Assembly: GCA_036502085.1 (NCBI GenBank)
Contig: DASXZD010000030.1
Span: 1-64,000 of the forward strand
Source of the DNA: PALSA-505 sp036502085
Lineage (GTDB): Bacteria > Actinomycetota > Actinomycetes > Streptosporangiales > Streptosporangiaceae
DNA length: 64,000 nt
Direction of reading: 5' to 3'
A program made the translations under genes and the position numbers. The stretch's first letter is position 1. Each line of letters opens with the position of its first letter. The notes under the pieces are model-generated. The model was not told the DNA's origin. It saw only the letters and a list, made by a program, of their open reading frames with translations, and searched no databases. Shown piece after piece: positions 7,639 through 17,159 of this stretch.

Positions 7639-7670
7639 GACGGCGCCGGACCTTGGGGTCCGGCGCCGTC
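7639..7670 (+). terminator. Strong hairpin terminator of the sulfur operon
   Basis: A perfect 14-bp GC stem (GACGGCGCCGGACC and its complement) with a TTGG loop, 24 nt after the DUF1416 stop. There is no U-tract. Confidence 0.85.
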
Positions 7671-7905
7671 GTCGTTGGGCGACAGTCTCGCTCATCCCGG
7701 ATTCATCTACTGTTCGGCGGTCGATTACTGGCGAATTCAGCTGTCCGACACCTGCGCTGCCTAGGAATGAAGTGGCCACGGGCGGCGTCCCGATATGTTC
7801 AGGGTCGTCACTGAATCGCCCCTTGGCCTGCGGACCGACGGCGGGGTACACGCCGAAGGCGGTCTCTGGACACACGCCGCAGGGTGCTGGGAACCTTGAG
7901 TTCGT
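7671..7905. other. Intergenic region before the three-gene block
   Basis: I see no convincing gene here. Open frames on the minus strand are codon-bias shadows. A promoter for the block presumably lies here, but I cannot place a -10 with confidence. Confidence 0.5.
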
Positions 7906-9900
7906 ATGCCTGCTGACCCCGCAACCGCGGCCGAGCGCGTGCCGCGGCCTGGCCGATACCTCATCCCGGGGGAGATTCCTCGCCGCGGTGAGTTCCTCGC
8001 TGCCTGCGGGGTGCTCGCCGTGCTCGTGCACGTGCTCTTCGCGCAGCTCACCCTGGTCCTCGCCGTAGCGTTCTACGTCATCACCCGGCTCACCAGGTGG
8101 CGGCCGCACTGGCTGGCCGCGCCCGCCTGCGTCGGCCTGCTGTGGGCGCTGGCCGCCGGGCCCGCCTCGGCCGCGGCGGGCTTTGCCGACGGGCCGGGGA
8201 AGATCGCCGCCTACTTCGGCGGCATGGCCGGGCATCCCGGCAGGCTGCTGCACCTGGGCACGGCCTTTGCGGGCGCAGGCCACTGGCTGCCCCGTCAGCT
8301 GCCGCTAGCGCTGATCGCCGCGTCCGCCGAGGCGGCCATCGCGGCCTGGCTCAACTGGCTGCACACCGACGAGTGGAACCTGCCGGGCTACCGCGGCGGC
8401 CTGCTGACCGTGTGCCGCCGCGGCTACCTGGCCCACTCCATCGCCGCCGGCGGCGTGGTCACCCGCGACGGCGCGTGCCTCGGGCTGGACGCCACCACCG
8501 GCTGGCGGGCGGCGGTGTCCTGGCCGGAGGCGTCCGGCGGCGTGCTCTGCACGGGTTCCCCCGGCTCGGGCACGACCACCACGAGCTTCCAGCTGGCGCA
8601 CGCGGCGATCAGGCGCCGCAAGCCGGTCATAGTCGTCGACCTGGCCGGCCGCGGCGCGCTTGCCGAATCGTTCGCCGCGGTGTGCGCGTCGACCAGCACC
8701 CCGCTGTACCTGCTGGGCACCGGCGGGCCGGGATACTACGACCCGCTCCGCGGCGGGGACCCGGCCGGGCGGACGTCGCTGGTCCTGGGCATGATCGACT
8801 GGTCCGGCACGCCCGATGCGCACCGGCGCAGCTGCGCGGCCTATCTCACCGACCTGTTCACCGTGACGGACGCCGCGCCCAGCGACCCCCGCACCGCGAT
8901 GCTGGACGAGATCGTGTACCTGCTGCGCCCGGCGACATTGCGGGCGCGGATGGAGCACGTGCCGGGCTTTTATCCCCGGCGCAAGGCGCTCAGCGAACGG
9001 ATTGAGGTATCTGCGAGCCTGCTGGAGGCGGATCCGCACATCACCGACACCCTGGTCGGCCAGCTGAACGAGCTGCGTGCTTCTCCGGCCGGCCGATGGC
9101 TGCGCCCGACCCCGAACCTCGCGCCCGGCCCCGGGCCGGCGCCGGGTCTGGAGTTGGCGCCGGCCCGCCGGGTGGAACTGGGCCGGGTCGTGCGCGAACG
9201 AGCTGTCGCGCTGTTCTCGCTCGACCGCGCCGGGTACGGCCGCCCGGCCACCATGGCGGCCAGCCTGGTGGCGCACGACGTCCTGGCCCTCTGCGCGGAA
9301 CTGCGCCGGATCGGCGTCTCCGGCGACGGGCTGATCTGGCTCGACCAGTGCGACGTCCTCGCGCCCGCCGTCCTGGCCGAGCTCGTCACGCGCGGCGCCG
9401 CGGCCGGGCTGCCCGCCTTGCTGACCACTACCGCGCCGGACCGGACCGAGTCGCTGGCACGGCAGGCCAACGTGCTCATCCTGCACCGGCTGGCCGATCC
9501 GGCGGCGGCCGAGCGGCTGGCCGCCTTTACCGGCGAGAAGCTGGTGCCGGCCGTCGGCGGCGAGCGGCCAGTAGTTCGGGAAACGTCCGTGCTTCAGGAA
9601 ACAGCTGCCGCGGTCGTGCCGCAGGTGGCATCGTCGAGACATCCCGCCGCGCCGCAGGAGCCGGCGGCTCAGATCGGTCAGCTGGGTCCGCATGGCTTGA
9701 TCCGCGTGCCGGTCGTGGCCGCGCAGTCTCTTGACCGTCTCGGCGAGGGCGAGCATGTCCTGATCGTCAAGGGACCACGGCGCCGGCTGGTTACCCTGGG
9801 ACTGACGGTGCCGGCGCGCCTGGCCAGGCGTCAAGGCGCGGCTGGCCGGCCAGCAGGCCGGTCAGCGGGCAGCTCAGCAGGCAGGGCGCGTTCAGCATAG
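7906..9900 (+). CDS. VirD4/TraD-like membrane protein with degenerate P-loop
   Basis: A 664-residue protein. Three or more membrane helices lie in residues 28-150 (about 30-60, 68-95 and 127-150). A P-loop NTPase-like domain resembling VirD4/TraD coupling proteins follows. The Walker A position reads GSPGSGTT (217-224): the essential lysine is threonine. The Walker B region reads GLIWLDQCD (475-483), with Asp480 followed by Gln rather than Glu. The C-terminus is low-complexity Arg/Ala/Gly. Nucleotide hydrolysis is therefore doubtful, and it may be a structural subunit. It is the first gene of a block with two same-strand genes at 10 and 20 nt spacing, the last an intact HerA-type ATPase. No relaxase, pilus or nuclease gene is nearby. 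Confidence 0.75.
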   Translation: MPADPATAAERVPRPGRYLIPGEIPRRGEFLAACGVLAVLVHVLFAQLTLVLAVAFYVITRLTRWRPHWLAAPACVGLLWALAAGPASAAAGFADGPGKIAAYFGGMAGHPGRLLHLGTAFAGAGHWLPRQLPLALIAASAEAAIAAWLNWLHTDEWNLPGYRGGLLTVCRRGYLAHSIAAGGVVTRDGACLGLDATTGWRAAVSWPEASGGVLCTGSPGSGTTTTSFQLAHAAIRRRKPVIVVDLAGRGALAESFAAVCASTSTPLYLLGTGGPGYYDPLRGGDPAGRTSLVLGMIDWSGTPDAHRRSCAAYLTDLFTVTDAAPSDPRTAMLDEIVYLLRPATLRARMEHVPGFYPRRKALSERIEVSASLLEADPHITDTLVGQLNELRASPAGRWLRPTPNLAPGPGPAPGLELAPARRVELGRVVRERAVALFSLDRAGYGRPATMAASLVAHDVLALCAELRRIGVSGDGLIWLDQCDVLAPAVLAELVTRGAAAGLPALLTTTAPDRTESLARQANVLILHRLADPAAAERLAAFTGEKLVPAVGGERPVVRETSVLQETAAAVVPQVASSRHPAAPQEPAAQIGQLGPHGLIRVPVVAAQSLDRLGEGEHVLIVKGPRRRLVTLGLTVPARLARRQGAAGRPAGRSAGSSAGRARSA

Positions 9901-9909
9901 GGAGGACAC

Positions 9910-12735
9910 GTGACGGCGCCGACCGCGGGAAATAAGCGCGGTGATCCAGGCGAACCGGCGACAGCATGCCACGGCGGCTCCGAGGAGCCCGCACCTCCGC
10001 CCGCCACGACTGCCCTTCCCGCCCGAGGCCAGGAGCCCCGAGGCCATGAGCAGGGCGGCCTGGCCGCCGCCCGGGATCCCGCCCGAGCCCCGGAGCTCAG
10101 GCCCGGGCACCCAGCCGGGCCTGCCGCCCAGCCGCCATCGACCGGATCGCCCCGCGCCCCGCGCCGGGCCGGACCTGGCGCTGGGCTGTCTCCTGCCGGA
10201 CCGCCTCCTGCTGGGCCGCCGATCGAGTCGCATCACGGCGAGTCGTCTACTGGGTCGCAGGCGGCCGGGCCTGGCGCTGGGCTGTCTCCTGCCGGACCGG
10301 GCGTGGGGCCACCTCCTGCGGGGCCGCCCGTCGAGTCGCATCACGGCGGTTCGCCCGGCGGTTCGCCCGGTGGGCCGCGGGCGCCGGAGTCGCCCCGTGA
10401 GCAGCGCTCGGCCGGGCCTGGTGCTGGGTCGCCTTCTGCTGGGCCGCTGGTCGAGTCGCATCACGGTGGTTCGCCCGGTGGGCCGCGGGCGCCAGGGCCT
10501 GGTGTTGGTTCGCCGGAGTCCGGCCTTGGGGCTGGGTCGCAGTCGGCTGGGCCGCCGCCCGGAGCACAGCGGCCGCGGTCCGGAGCCGGATTCCGGCTGG
10601 ACCGGGTGTGCCTCGGCTGGCAGCACGCTCTGCTGCATCCCGACCCCGGGCCGCCGCCGCGCCGGCCCACTCCGCCGGAGCAGGAGCAGCTCAACCCGGA
10701 CTGGGTGGCCGCGCAGCGACGTGAGGAGAACCTGCTCGACCGGCCGCTGAAGGTGGCGGCCGCGGCGGCGCTCGCGCTGGCCGGCCTGCTGATCGCCGCC
10801 TGGGTGGCCGGCTGGCTTAACGCGATCCTCGCCTGGCTGGGGTTCCTGCTCTGCCTGCTGTGCGCGGGGATCGTCGGATACGCGCTCTGGCAGGGCCAGG
10901 AGGTGCTGCGGGCGCGGATCGAGGAGGAGAAGGCCCGGCTGGGCAAGATCCGGGCCGAGCAGGAGAGCCGCCTGTTCGGCTGGCAGTCCGAGCATGCCCG
11001 CCGGTTCCAGGACTGGCAGCACCGGCGCGCCGCGTTCGACCGGCAGCCGCAGTGGTACGCGGTCGCGCTGCCGGCCGACACCGACAGGGTGGATCTGGCC
11101 GGCGGCACGCTGGCCAGCTGGTCCGCCATGGTGACCCAGATCGGCGCGGCCAGGCTCGCCGCCGGCGGCGAGGTTACGGTGGTCGACCTGTCGGAGGGAG
11201 CGGTCGGCAACGACCTGCTCGCCGTGGCCGGGCGATCGGGAATCGACCCGCTGGTCTGGGTGCTGCCCGGCGACCTGCCCCAGCTCGACCTGACCGTCGG
11301 CCTCGACGCCGAGGCGCTGGCCGACGTGCTGTCGCTCGTGGTCAGCGTCAGCGAGGACGAAGGTGCTGACAGCGACCTCGCGCAGGACAACGCGATCCTG
11401 GAGCGGCTGCTCGGGGTACTCGGCCGGAGCGCGTCGATCGCGCAGGTCACCGCCGCGCTGCGGGCCCTGGGCCAGATCGGCGATCCGCGCGAGGATGTCC
11501 GCCTCGGCCTGCTCAGCGCCGAGCAGCTTGACCAGATCACCGGGATGTTCGGTCGCGGCGCCGCCGACCAGGTGGTGATCGGCCGGGCCTGGGCGATGGA
11601 GTCCAGGCTGCGCAAGCTGGACAGCGCCGGGCTCGCCCCGGTGTCCCTCCCGCCGAGCAGGCTGCGCGTGGTCTGCACCGACCGGCGCACCGGCGTGTTC
11701 GGCAACAGGGTGCTCGGCAGCTACGCGGTGACCGCGCTCACGCACGTGCTCAGGCAGGCGCCGGCCGGGCAGCGGTGGCAGCACACGCTGCTGCTCGCCG
11801 GGGCCGACCAGTTGCGCGGCGACGTGCTGGACCGGCTGCTGCACGCCTGCGAGATGACCAGGACCGGCCTGGTGCTCGCGTACCGGTCGATCCCGGCGCA
11901 CGTCAAGGAGCGGCTGGGCCGCGGCAATGCAGCGGTCGCCTTCATGCGCCTCGGCAACGCCGAGGACGCCAAGGTCGCGAGCGAGCAGATCGGCACCGAG
12001 CACCGCTTCGTGCTCAGCCAGCTCACCGACACCGTCGGTACCTCCATGACCGACACGGTGGGTGACTCCTACACCAGCACCGTGGGCACCGCCGATTCCG
12101 TAGCCACGACGACCGGCACGAGTGAGTCGACGGGATCAAGCCGCGGTGCAGGACGGAGCCTGGAGTCCAGCGTGGCTCCGTTCGGAAAATCAACCCAGTC
12201 ACGAAGCCGGGATGCGAGCCACTCCACCGGTACCAGCGACTCGGAATCGATCACCGAAGGGATCAACCTGAGCACGGCGTGGGGAGTGAGCACGTCGCGC
12301 GCGGCCGGGACCAGCGATTCGCTGGCGCGGACGAGCCAGCGGTCGCGCGAGTTCCTGGTGGAACAGCACGAGCTGCAGCAACTCCCGCCGAGCGCGGTGA
12401 TCATCTGTTACACGGCTCGCGCCGGGGGCTCGGCTCGCGCCGGGGCTTCGGCTCGCGCCGGGCGGCAGGTCGTGCTGGCCGATGCCAATCCCGGCATCGT
12501 CGGGCTGCCCACGGCAACCCCGCTCACGCTGGAGGAGGCACAGATCAGGCAGCGATCAGCAAGCGCGCCGCAACCCGCCGCCGGCCCGCCGCCCGGGGGC
12601 GCCGGCCCACTGCCCGAGGCCGCCGTTCGGGAGCCGGGGCTCGCTCCTGCTCCGGTGAGCTGGCGGTCCGGCGAGGCACCGCCCAACCTGGGGCCGCCGC
12701 CCGAACGGCTGGACTGGCGCAAGCCCAGGGATTGA
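9910..12735 (+). CDS. Large membrane/coiled-coil protein of the HerA block
   Basis: A 941-residue protein. Residues 1-260 are disordered Pro/Gly/Ser-rich sequence with three imperfect repeats centred on ESHHG (about 106, 142 and 182). Two adjacent membrane helices lie at about 281-327, then a charged coiled coil at about 330-378 (RARIEEEKARLGKIRAEQ). A globular region of about 300 residues follows. Next comes a Ser/Thr-rich stretch (about 700-800) with repeated TDTVG/TSTVG words, and a short Pro-rich tail. I do not recognise a family. GTG start with GGAGG five bases upstream, 10 nt after the VirD4-like gene. Probably a scaffold or channel-associated partner of the two ATPase-like proteins (inference from operon structure). 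Confidence 0.7.
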   Translation: MTAPTAGNKRGDPGEPATACHGGSEEPAPPPATTALPARGQEPRGHEQGGLAAARDPARAPELRPGHPAGPAAQPPSTGSPRAPRRAGPGAGLSPAGPPPAGPPIESHHGESSTGSQAAGPGAGLSPAGPGVGPPPAGPPVESHHGGSPGGSPGGPRAPESPREQRSAGPGAGSPSAGPLVESHHGGSPGGPRAPGPGVGSPESGLGAGSQSAGPPPGAQRPRSGAGFRLDRVCLGWQHALLHPDPGPPPRRPTPPEQEQLNPDWVAAQRREENLLDRPLKVAAAAALALAGLLIAAWVAGWLNAILAWLGFLLCLLCAGIVGYALWQGQEVLRARIEEEKARLGKIRAEQESRLFGWQSEHARRFQDWQHRRAAFDRQPQWYAVALPADTDRVDLAGGTLASWSAMVTQIGAARLAAGGEVTVVDLSEGAVGNDLLAVAGRSGIDPLVWVLPGDLPQLDLTVGLDAEALADVLSLVVSVSEDEGADSDLAQDNAILERLLGVLGRSASIAQVTAALRALGQIGDPREDVRLGLLSAEQLDQITGMFGRGAADQVVIGRAWAMESRLRKLDSAGLAPVSLPPSRLRVVCTDRRTGVFGNRVLGSYAVTALTHVLRQAPAGQRWQHTLLLAGADQLRGDVLDRLLHACEMTRTGLVLAYRSIPAHVKERLGRGNAAVAFMRLGNAEDAKVASEQIGTEHRFVLSQLTDTVGTSMTDTVGDSYTSTVGTADSVATTTGTSESTGSSRGAGRSLESSVAPFGKSTQSRSRDASHSTGTSDSESITEGINLSTAWGVSTSRAAGTSDSLARTSQRSREFLVEQHELQQLPPSAVIICYTARAGGSARAGASARAGRQVVLADANPGIVGLPTATPLTLEEAQIRQRSASAPQPAAGPPPGGAGPLPEAAVREPGLAPAPVSWRSGEAPPNLGPPPERLDWRKPRD
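10190..10560 (+). repeat. Imperfect repeats encoding ESHHG-centred disordered segments
   Basis: Three related blocks of about 110-120 bp share words such as cgagtcgcatcacggcg and stretches coding for PAGPP and GPGAG. They lie inside the disordered N-terminal region of the large membrane protein and suggest in-frame expansion. Confidence 0.7.
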
Positions 12736-12754
12736 CCCCGCTCGCGCGGTACGG

Positions 12755-15700
12755 GTGGCGCAACGCTCCGTAGCCTGGTATGCACGCTACGTGGGCGAAG
12801 CGAGTGAGGCAGCTGAGTACCGGCCGGGGGAGACGCGGGGGGCAGGCGACGCCGCCAGCGCGGCCAGCTCGAACGGCGCGGTCGGCTCGAACGCGAGTGT
12901 CGGCTCGAGCGGGGTTGCGGGCTCGAGCGGGCGGTCGCCGAGGCACCGGCGAGCCCAGGAAGCGGAGGCGATCCTCACCGGGCCGTGGCAGCGGATCCTG
13001 GCCATCACGGCTCGGACGGAGATCGGCTCACCCGAATCGGACTTCGTGTCCGTGCTGCCCGCCGTGCTCAGCGCGGCCGAGCGGGGGCAGCCGTTCGTCA
13101 CCGGATGGCTGTCGCGGGGCGGCGGGGCGCCGCTCGAGATGATCACCAATACGGCCGCGCTCGGTTCTTGCGACGGGCCGCCGGAGGAGCCGGCGCCGGG
13201 CGGCCTGCTGTTCCCGGCGGGCGCGCGCGGCGTGCCGATCGACGGCGGCTGGCGGGCCGAGCTCGACCGGATGGTGTGGACGCCGTGCCCCGGCCGACAG
13301 GCGCCGCCGCTGGATTCCGGGGAAGACCGGCAGGCCGGGACAGGCCGGGATCACCTGTCTCCCGGTCTATTCGAGTCGACGCTGGTGACGCTGATGAGCA
13401 GGCGGTTCGGCTGGCTGGTCATCGCCGAGCCGACCGACCTGATCGACGCTGAGACGGCCGAGCTGCGCAGCCAGCTCAACGTGCTGCGCCGGTACGACGA
13501 GGAGCGGTCCAGGCTGGAGGTCGAGCGCGCCCAGCGCCGGATAACCGAGCTTGACACGTTCCGCGAGGCCGGGCTGTGGCGCGTCCGGGTGCTGGTCGGC
13601 GCGGCCACGCCGGCCGAGTTGCGGCTGCTCGCCCCGGTGCTGGTCGGCTCGGTCGATCTGGGCAGGCATCCCTACCGGTTGCACAGCGGCCTAGCGGGAG
13701 ACAGTCCGGCCGGGCACGGGCCAGCGCGGCTGAGCCTGGCGGAAGCGCTTGACGTCAGCCAGGAGACAGACGGCGCGGCCGTGCCGTTTACGGCCACCGC
13801 GGGCATGCTGGCCGCGCTGGCGGGGCTGCCGCGCCGCGAGGTTCCTGGCCTGCGGGTACTCGACCCGGGGTACTTCGACGTGACGAGCGAGACCGGCGGC
13901 CGGGAGATGATCGAGCTCGGCGCGATCCTGGACGGCCAGGACCGGCCGGTGGGCACGTTCCGGGTGCCGCTGGCCACGCTGAACCGCCATGCGTTCGTCA
14001 CCGGGGCCACCGGTGCCGGTAAGTCCCAGACCGTCCGGCACATCCTGGAGCAGTGCAGCCGCGCGGGGCTGCCCTGGCTGGCGATCGAGCCCGCCAAATC
14101 CGAATACGCCGCCATGGCCGGACGGATCGACGGGATCGGCCAGGTCACGATCATCAATCCGTCCGACCCGCGCGCGGTCCCGCTGTCGGTGAACCCGCTC
14201 GCCCCCGAGCCCGGCTACCCGGTGCAGGCGCATATCGACATGGTGCGCGCGCTCTTCCAGGCGGCCTTCGACGCGGAAGAGCCGTTCCCGCAGATCATGT
14301 CGCAGGCACTGCAGCGGGTGTATGAGGCGGCGGGCTGGGACGTGGTGACCGGCGGCGGGCGGCCCGGGGCGCTGGTGGCGCCGGCCATCCCGACGCTGGC
14401 CCAGCTGCAGCGTGCCGCGCTTGAGGTGATCGAAGACGTCGGCTATGGCCGCGAGCTGCAGGCTGACGTGCGCGGCTTCGTGGACGTGCGGCTGCGCTCG
14501 CTGCGGGTCGGCTCGGCGGGCCGGTTTTTCGAGGGGGGGCATCCGGTCGACATCGGCGAACTGGTCCGCCGCAACGTGGTGCTGGCCATCGAGGACGTCG
14601 CCAACGACGAGGACAAGGCCTTCCTGATGGGCACGCTGATCATCAGGCTGGTCGAGTACCTGCGGCTGCGCGCGCGGCGCTCGCGCCCGGCTGGCCTGCA
14701 GCACGTGATCGTCATCGAGGAGGCGCACCGGCTGCTGCGCAGCCGCGGTGCCGAGCGGGCGGGGGCGCACGCGGTCGAGCTGTTCGCCGGGATGCTCGCC
14801 GAGATACGCGCCTACGGCGAGGGAATCATCGTGGCCGAGCAGATTCCGGCCAAACTGGTCCCCGATGTGGTCAAGAACACCGCGCTCAAGATCCTGCACC
14901 GGCTCCCGGCTCAGGATGACCGGCAGGTCGTCGGCGCGGCCATGAACCTGGACGACGATCAGTCGCGGCAGGTGGTCTCGCTCGAGCCGGGAGTGGCCGC
15001 GGTGTTCGCCGACGGCATGGACCGGCCCCTGCGGATACGAGTGCCGCTCGGCGAGGGCAAGGAACGGGTGCTCGTAAGCCCGCCGCCGCCGCTGCGCGGC
15101 CGCCGCAGCGCCGCATGCAGCCAGCGCTGCACCGGCGGGCGGCCCTGCACCCTGCTCGAGTTGCGTGGCGCGGACCTGCTGTCGGCGGCCGCGCCGCAGG
15201 CCTGGCTGCGGATCTGGACGGAAACGCTGGTCCTCGCGTTCCTCACCAACCGGAGCCTGCCCGCGGTCCCGGCCCGGCTGCTGCACTCCTGGTCGGAGCT
15301 GGACCTCAGGCTGCGCGAGTGCGCGCTGGCCACGCTGATCGAGCGATCAGTCGGGGCTCGCGCGGTCAGCATCCGCGGCAGCTTCGACCCGCAGCGGCTT
15401 GCGGGCAGCATCTGTTCGGCGGCGCTGCCGGTACTGGACGGCAGCGCCCGGGCCGGCGTGCGGGCCGGGCAGAACTGGGTGGTCCCGCAGCTGCGCTGGC
15501 TGCACGAGATCGAGCGAATCTGCCCGCTCGACGGGCCGGAGCCCGATCCCTACGATCGGGCCCCGCCGCTTGAGTTCGATCTCGTGGGCGCGGCGGATTG
15601 GCCGGACATGCGGGTCGGGCACCGGATCCGCGCGCTGCGCCGGCACGCCCTGTCGATGGAGCTGCCGGACAACCGGCAGCTCGCCTGGAATCTGCTCCTC

Positions 15701-15910
15701 GGCGGCGACGATCAGGCCGGGTTCCTGGCCGATCTCGGCACGGTCATGGTGGGCCTGGAGCCTGGCCGGCAGCTGCGCCAAGTCTCGGGAGCGATGGACG
15801 TGTCAGGCTGGCTCGGCGTGGTTCTTTCCTGGCCGCGCCGGTTCATCGCGGGCGCCTGGGATGAGGACTTCATGCTCGACTGCGACCAACCGGCTCGGCC
15901 GGCCCGATAA
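12755..15910 (+). CDS. HerA/FtsK-superfamily ATPase (DUF87-type)
   Basis: A 1051-residue protein. The N-terminal 60 residues are Ser/Gly/Ala-rich, followed by about 330 residues with a coiled-coil patch (about 235-270). The ATPase core begins near 400: Walker A is GATGAGKS (417-424), Walker B is VIVIEEAHRLL (651-661), and a later sensor-like element is GIIVAEQIPAKL (690-701). These are the features of HerA-type pumping ATPases, which act as hexameric DNA or protein translocases. Just after the core is a cysteine cluster, C788-x3-C792-x5-C798, a possible metal site, then an additional C-terminal domain of about 250 residues. GTG start at 12755; a GTG at 12791 is possible. It is the third gene of the block and ends 10 nt before murT. 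Confidence 0.82.
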   Translation: MAQRSVAWYARYVGEASEAAEYRPGETRGAGDAASAASSNGAVGSNASVGSSGVAGSSGRSPRHRRAQEAEAILTGPWQRILAITARTEIGSPESDFVSVLPAVLSAAERGQPFVTGWLSRGGGAPLEMITNTAALGSCDGPPEEPAPGGLLFPAGARGVPIDGGWRAELDRMVWTPCPGRQAPPLDSGEDRQAGTGRDHLSPGLFESTLVTLMSRRFGWLVIAEPTDLIDAETAELRSQLNVLRRYDEERSRLEVERAQRRITELDTFREAGLWRVRVLVGAATPAELRLLAPVLVGSVDLGRHPYRLHSGLAGDSPAGHGPARLSLAEALDVSQETDGAAVPFTATAGMLAALAGLPRREVPGLRVLDPGYFDVTSETGGREMIELGAILDGQDRPVGTFRVPLATLNRHAFVTGATGAGKSQTVRHILEQCSRAGLPWLAIEPAKSEYAAMAGRIDGIGQVTIINPSDPRAVPLSVNPLAPEPGYPVQAHIDMVRALFQAAFDAEEPFPQIMSQALQRVYEAAGWDVVTGGGRPGALVAPAIPTLAQLQRAALEVIEDVGYGRELQADVRGFVDVRLRSLRVGSAGRFFEGGHPVDIGELVRRNVVLAIEDVANDEDKAFLMGTLIIRLVEYLRLRARRSRPAGLQHVIVIEEAHRLLRSRGAERAGAHAVELFAGMLAEIRAYGEGIIVAEQIPAKLVPDVVKNTALKILHRLPAQDDRQVVGAAMNLDDDQSRQVVSLEPGVAAVFADGMDRPLRIRVPLGEGKERVLVSPPPPLRGRRSAACSQRCTGGRPCTLLELRGADLLSAAAPQAWLRIWTETLVLAFLTNRSLPAVPARLLHSWSELDLRLRECALATLIERSVGARAVSIRGSFDPQRLAGSICSAALPVLDGSARAGVRAGQNWVVPQLRWLHEIERICPLDGPEPDPYDRAPPLEFDLVGAADWPDMRVGHRIRALRRHALSMELPDNRQLAWNLLLGGDDQAGFLADLGTVMVGLEPGRQLRQVSGAMDVSGWLGVVLSWPRRFIAGAWDEDFMLDCDQPARPAR

Positions 15911-15920
15911 CATCGCGGCG

Positions 15921-17159
15921 ATGAGCAAACTTCAGCTGCGCGCCCGGCTCGCCACCACCGTCGGCGGTGCGGCCAGCCGGGTATCCCGGCTGGCCGGCCG
16001 CGGCGACGGATCGGTGATCGGCGGCGTCATCGCGCTCCGCCTGGAACCCGATCTGCTCAGGCTGCTCGCGGCCGGCCGTCAGGTCGTCCTGGTGACGGGC
16101 ACGAACGGCAAGACCACCACCACCCGCCTGATCACCGCCGCGGTTGAGGCGCTCGGCCAGCGGGTCGTCTCCAACGCTTTCGGTGCGAACATGGAAGCGG
16201 GCCTGGCCGCCGCGCTCGGCCAGGATCAGGATGCGCCGTTCGCGGTCCTGGAGGTAGACGAGAAGTACATTCCTTCGGTGCTGGCGGCGACCGCGGCGCA
16301 GGTCGTGGTGCTGCTTAACCTGAGCCGCGACCAGATGGACAGGGCCGCGGAGATCTGGCTGCTGGCCCGGCGCTGGCGGGACGCGCTTGCCGACGCTCCG
16401 GACTGCCGGGTCGTCGCCAACGCCGACGATCCGCTCATCGCCTGGGCGGCCGGCGCGGTCAAGCAGGTGACCTGGGTCGCGGCCGGACAGCGCTGGCGCG
16501 AGGACTCCTGGTGCTGTCCCGAGTGCGGGTCCCACTTGCAGCGCGGTGAGCAGGACTGGCGATGCGGCGAATGCACGTTCGCGCGGCCGGAGACCAGCTG
16601 GGTGCTGGACGGTGAGTCGGTGGTGGACCCGGCCGGGCGCGCGCATGAATTGCAGCTCGCGCTGCCGGGCCGGGCCAACCGTGCGAACGCGGTGGTGGCG
16701 CTGGCGGTGGCCGAAATCTTCGGTATCGACGCGGACCGGGCGCTCCCTCGGCTGCGCGGGGTGACTTCGGTTGCCGGCCGGTACACGTTGGTGCAGCGGC
16801 GCGGGCGTCAGGTGCGGCTGCTGCTCGCGAAGAACCCGGCCGGCTGGCTCGAGGCGCTCGACGTGCTGGAGCCGGCGCCGGTTCCCGTCGTGCTCGCCGT
16901 CAACGCGCAGGGCCCGGACGGCAGGGACACCTCGTGGCTGTGGGATGTGGACTACCGGCGTCTGCGCGGCCGGCGGATCTTCGTGGCCGGTGAGCGCCGG
17001 CTGGACCTAGCGGTCCGGCTCGAAGCCGACCAGGTTGCGTTCGAGCTTGTCAGAGGGGTGGACGAGGCGGTGGATTCGGTGGAGCCCGGCAACCTCGATG
17101 TAATCGCTAACTACACGGCTTTCCAGCAGGTCCGGACGGCGTTTGGCAGGACGGCATGA
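15921..17159 (+). CDS. murT: MurT, lipid II isoglutaminyl synthase subunit
   Basis: A 412-residue Mur-ligase-like enzyme. The ATP loop is GTNGKTTTTR. A four-cysteine zinc ribbon (CCPECGS and CGEC) is characteristic of MurT. With GatD it amidates the alpha-carboxyl of the lipid II D-glutamate to D-isoglutamine, needed for efficient peptidoglycan cross-linking. The frame is open far upstream into the HerA gene; the ATG at 15921 is chosen because MurT homology begins there. A TAACAT hexamer at 15908-15913 predicts a leaderless mRNA. It overlaps gatD by 4 nt. Confidence 0.95.
   Translation: MSKLQLRARLATTVGGAASRVSRLAGRGDGSVIGGVIALRLEPDLLRLLAAGRQVVLVTGTNGKTTTTRLITAAVEALGQRVVSNAFGANMEAGLAAALGQDQDAPFAVLEVDEKYIPSVLAATAAQVVVLLNLSRDQMDRAAEIWLLARRWRDALADAPDCRVVANADDPLIAWAAGAVKQVTWVAAGQRWREDSWCCPECGSHLQRGEQDWRCGECTFARPETSWVLDGESVVDPAGRAHELQLALPGRANRANAVVALAVAEIFGIDADRALPRLRGVTSVAGRYTLVQRRGRQVRLLLAKNPAGWLEALDVLEPAPVPVVLAVNAQGPDGRDTSWLWDVDYRRLRGRRIFVAGERRLDLAVRLEADQVAFELVRGVDEAVDSVEPGNLDVIANYTAFQQVRTAFGRTA

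Noticed and set aside
9892..12003. A 700-codon open frame on the minus strand opposite the large membrane gene
   Set aside because: High-GC codon bias keeps the antisense frame open. The translation is Gln/Arg/His-rich without any domain, while the plus strand has helices, a ribosome binding site and operon context.
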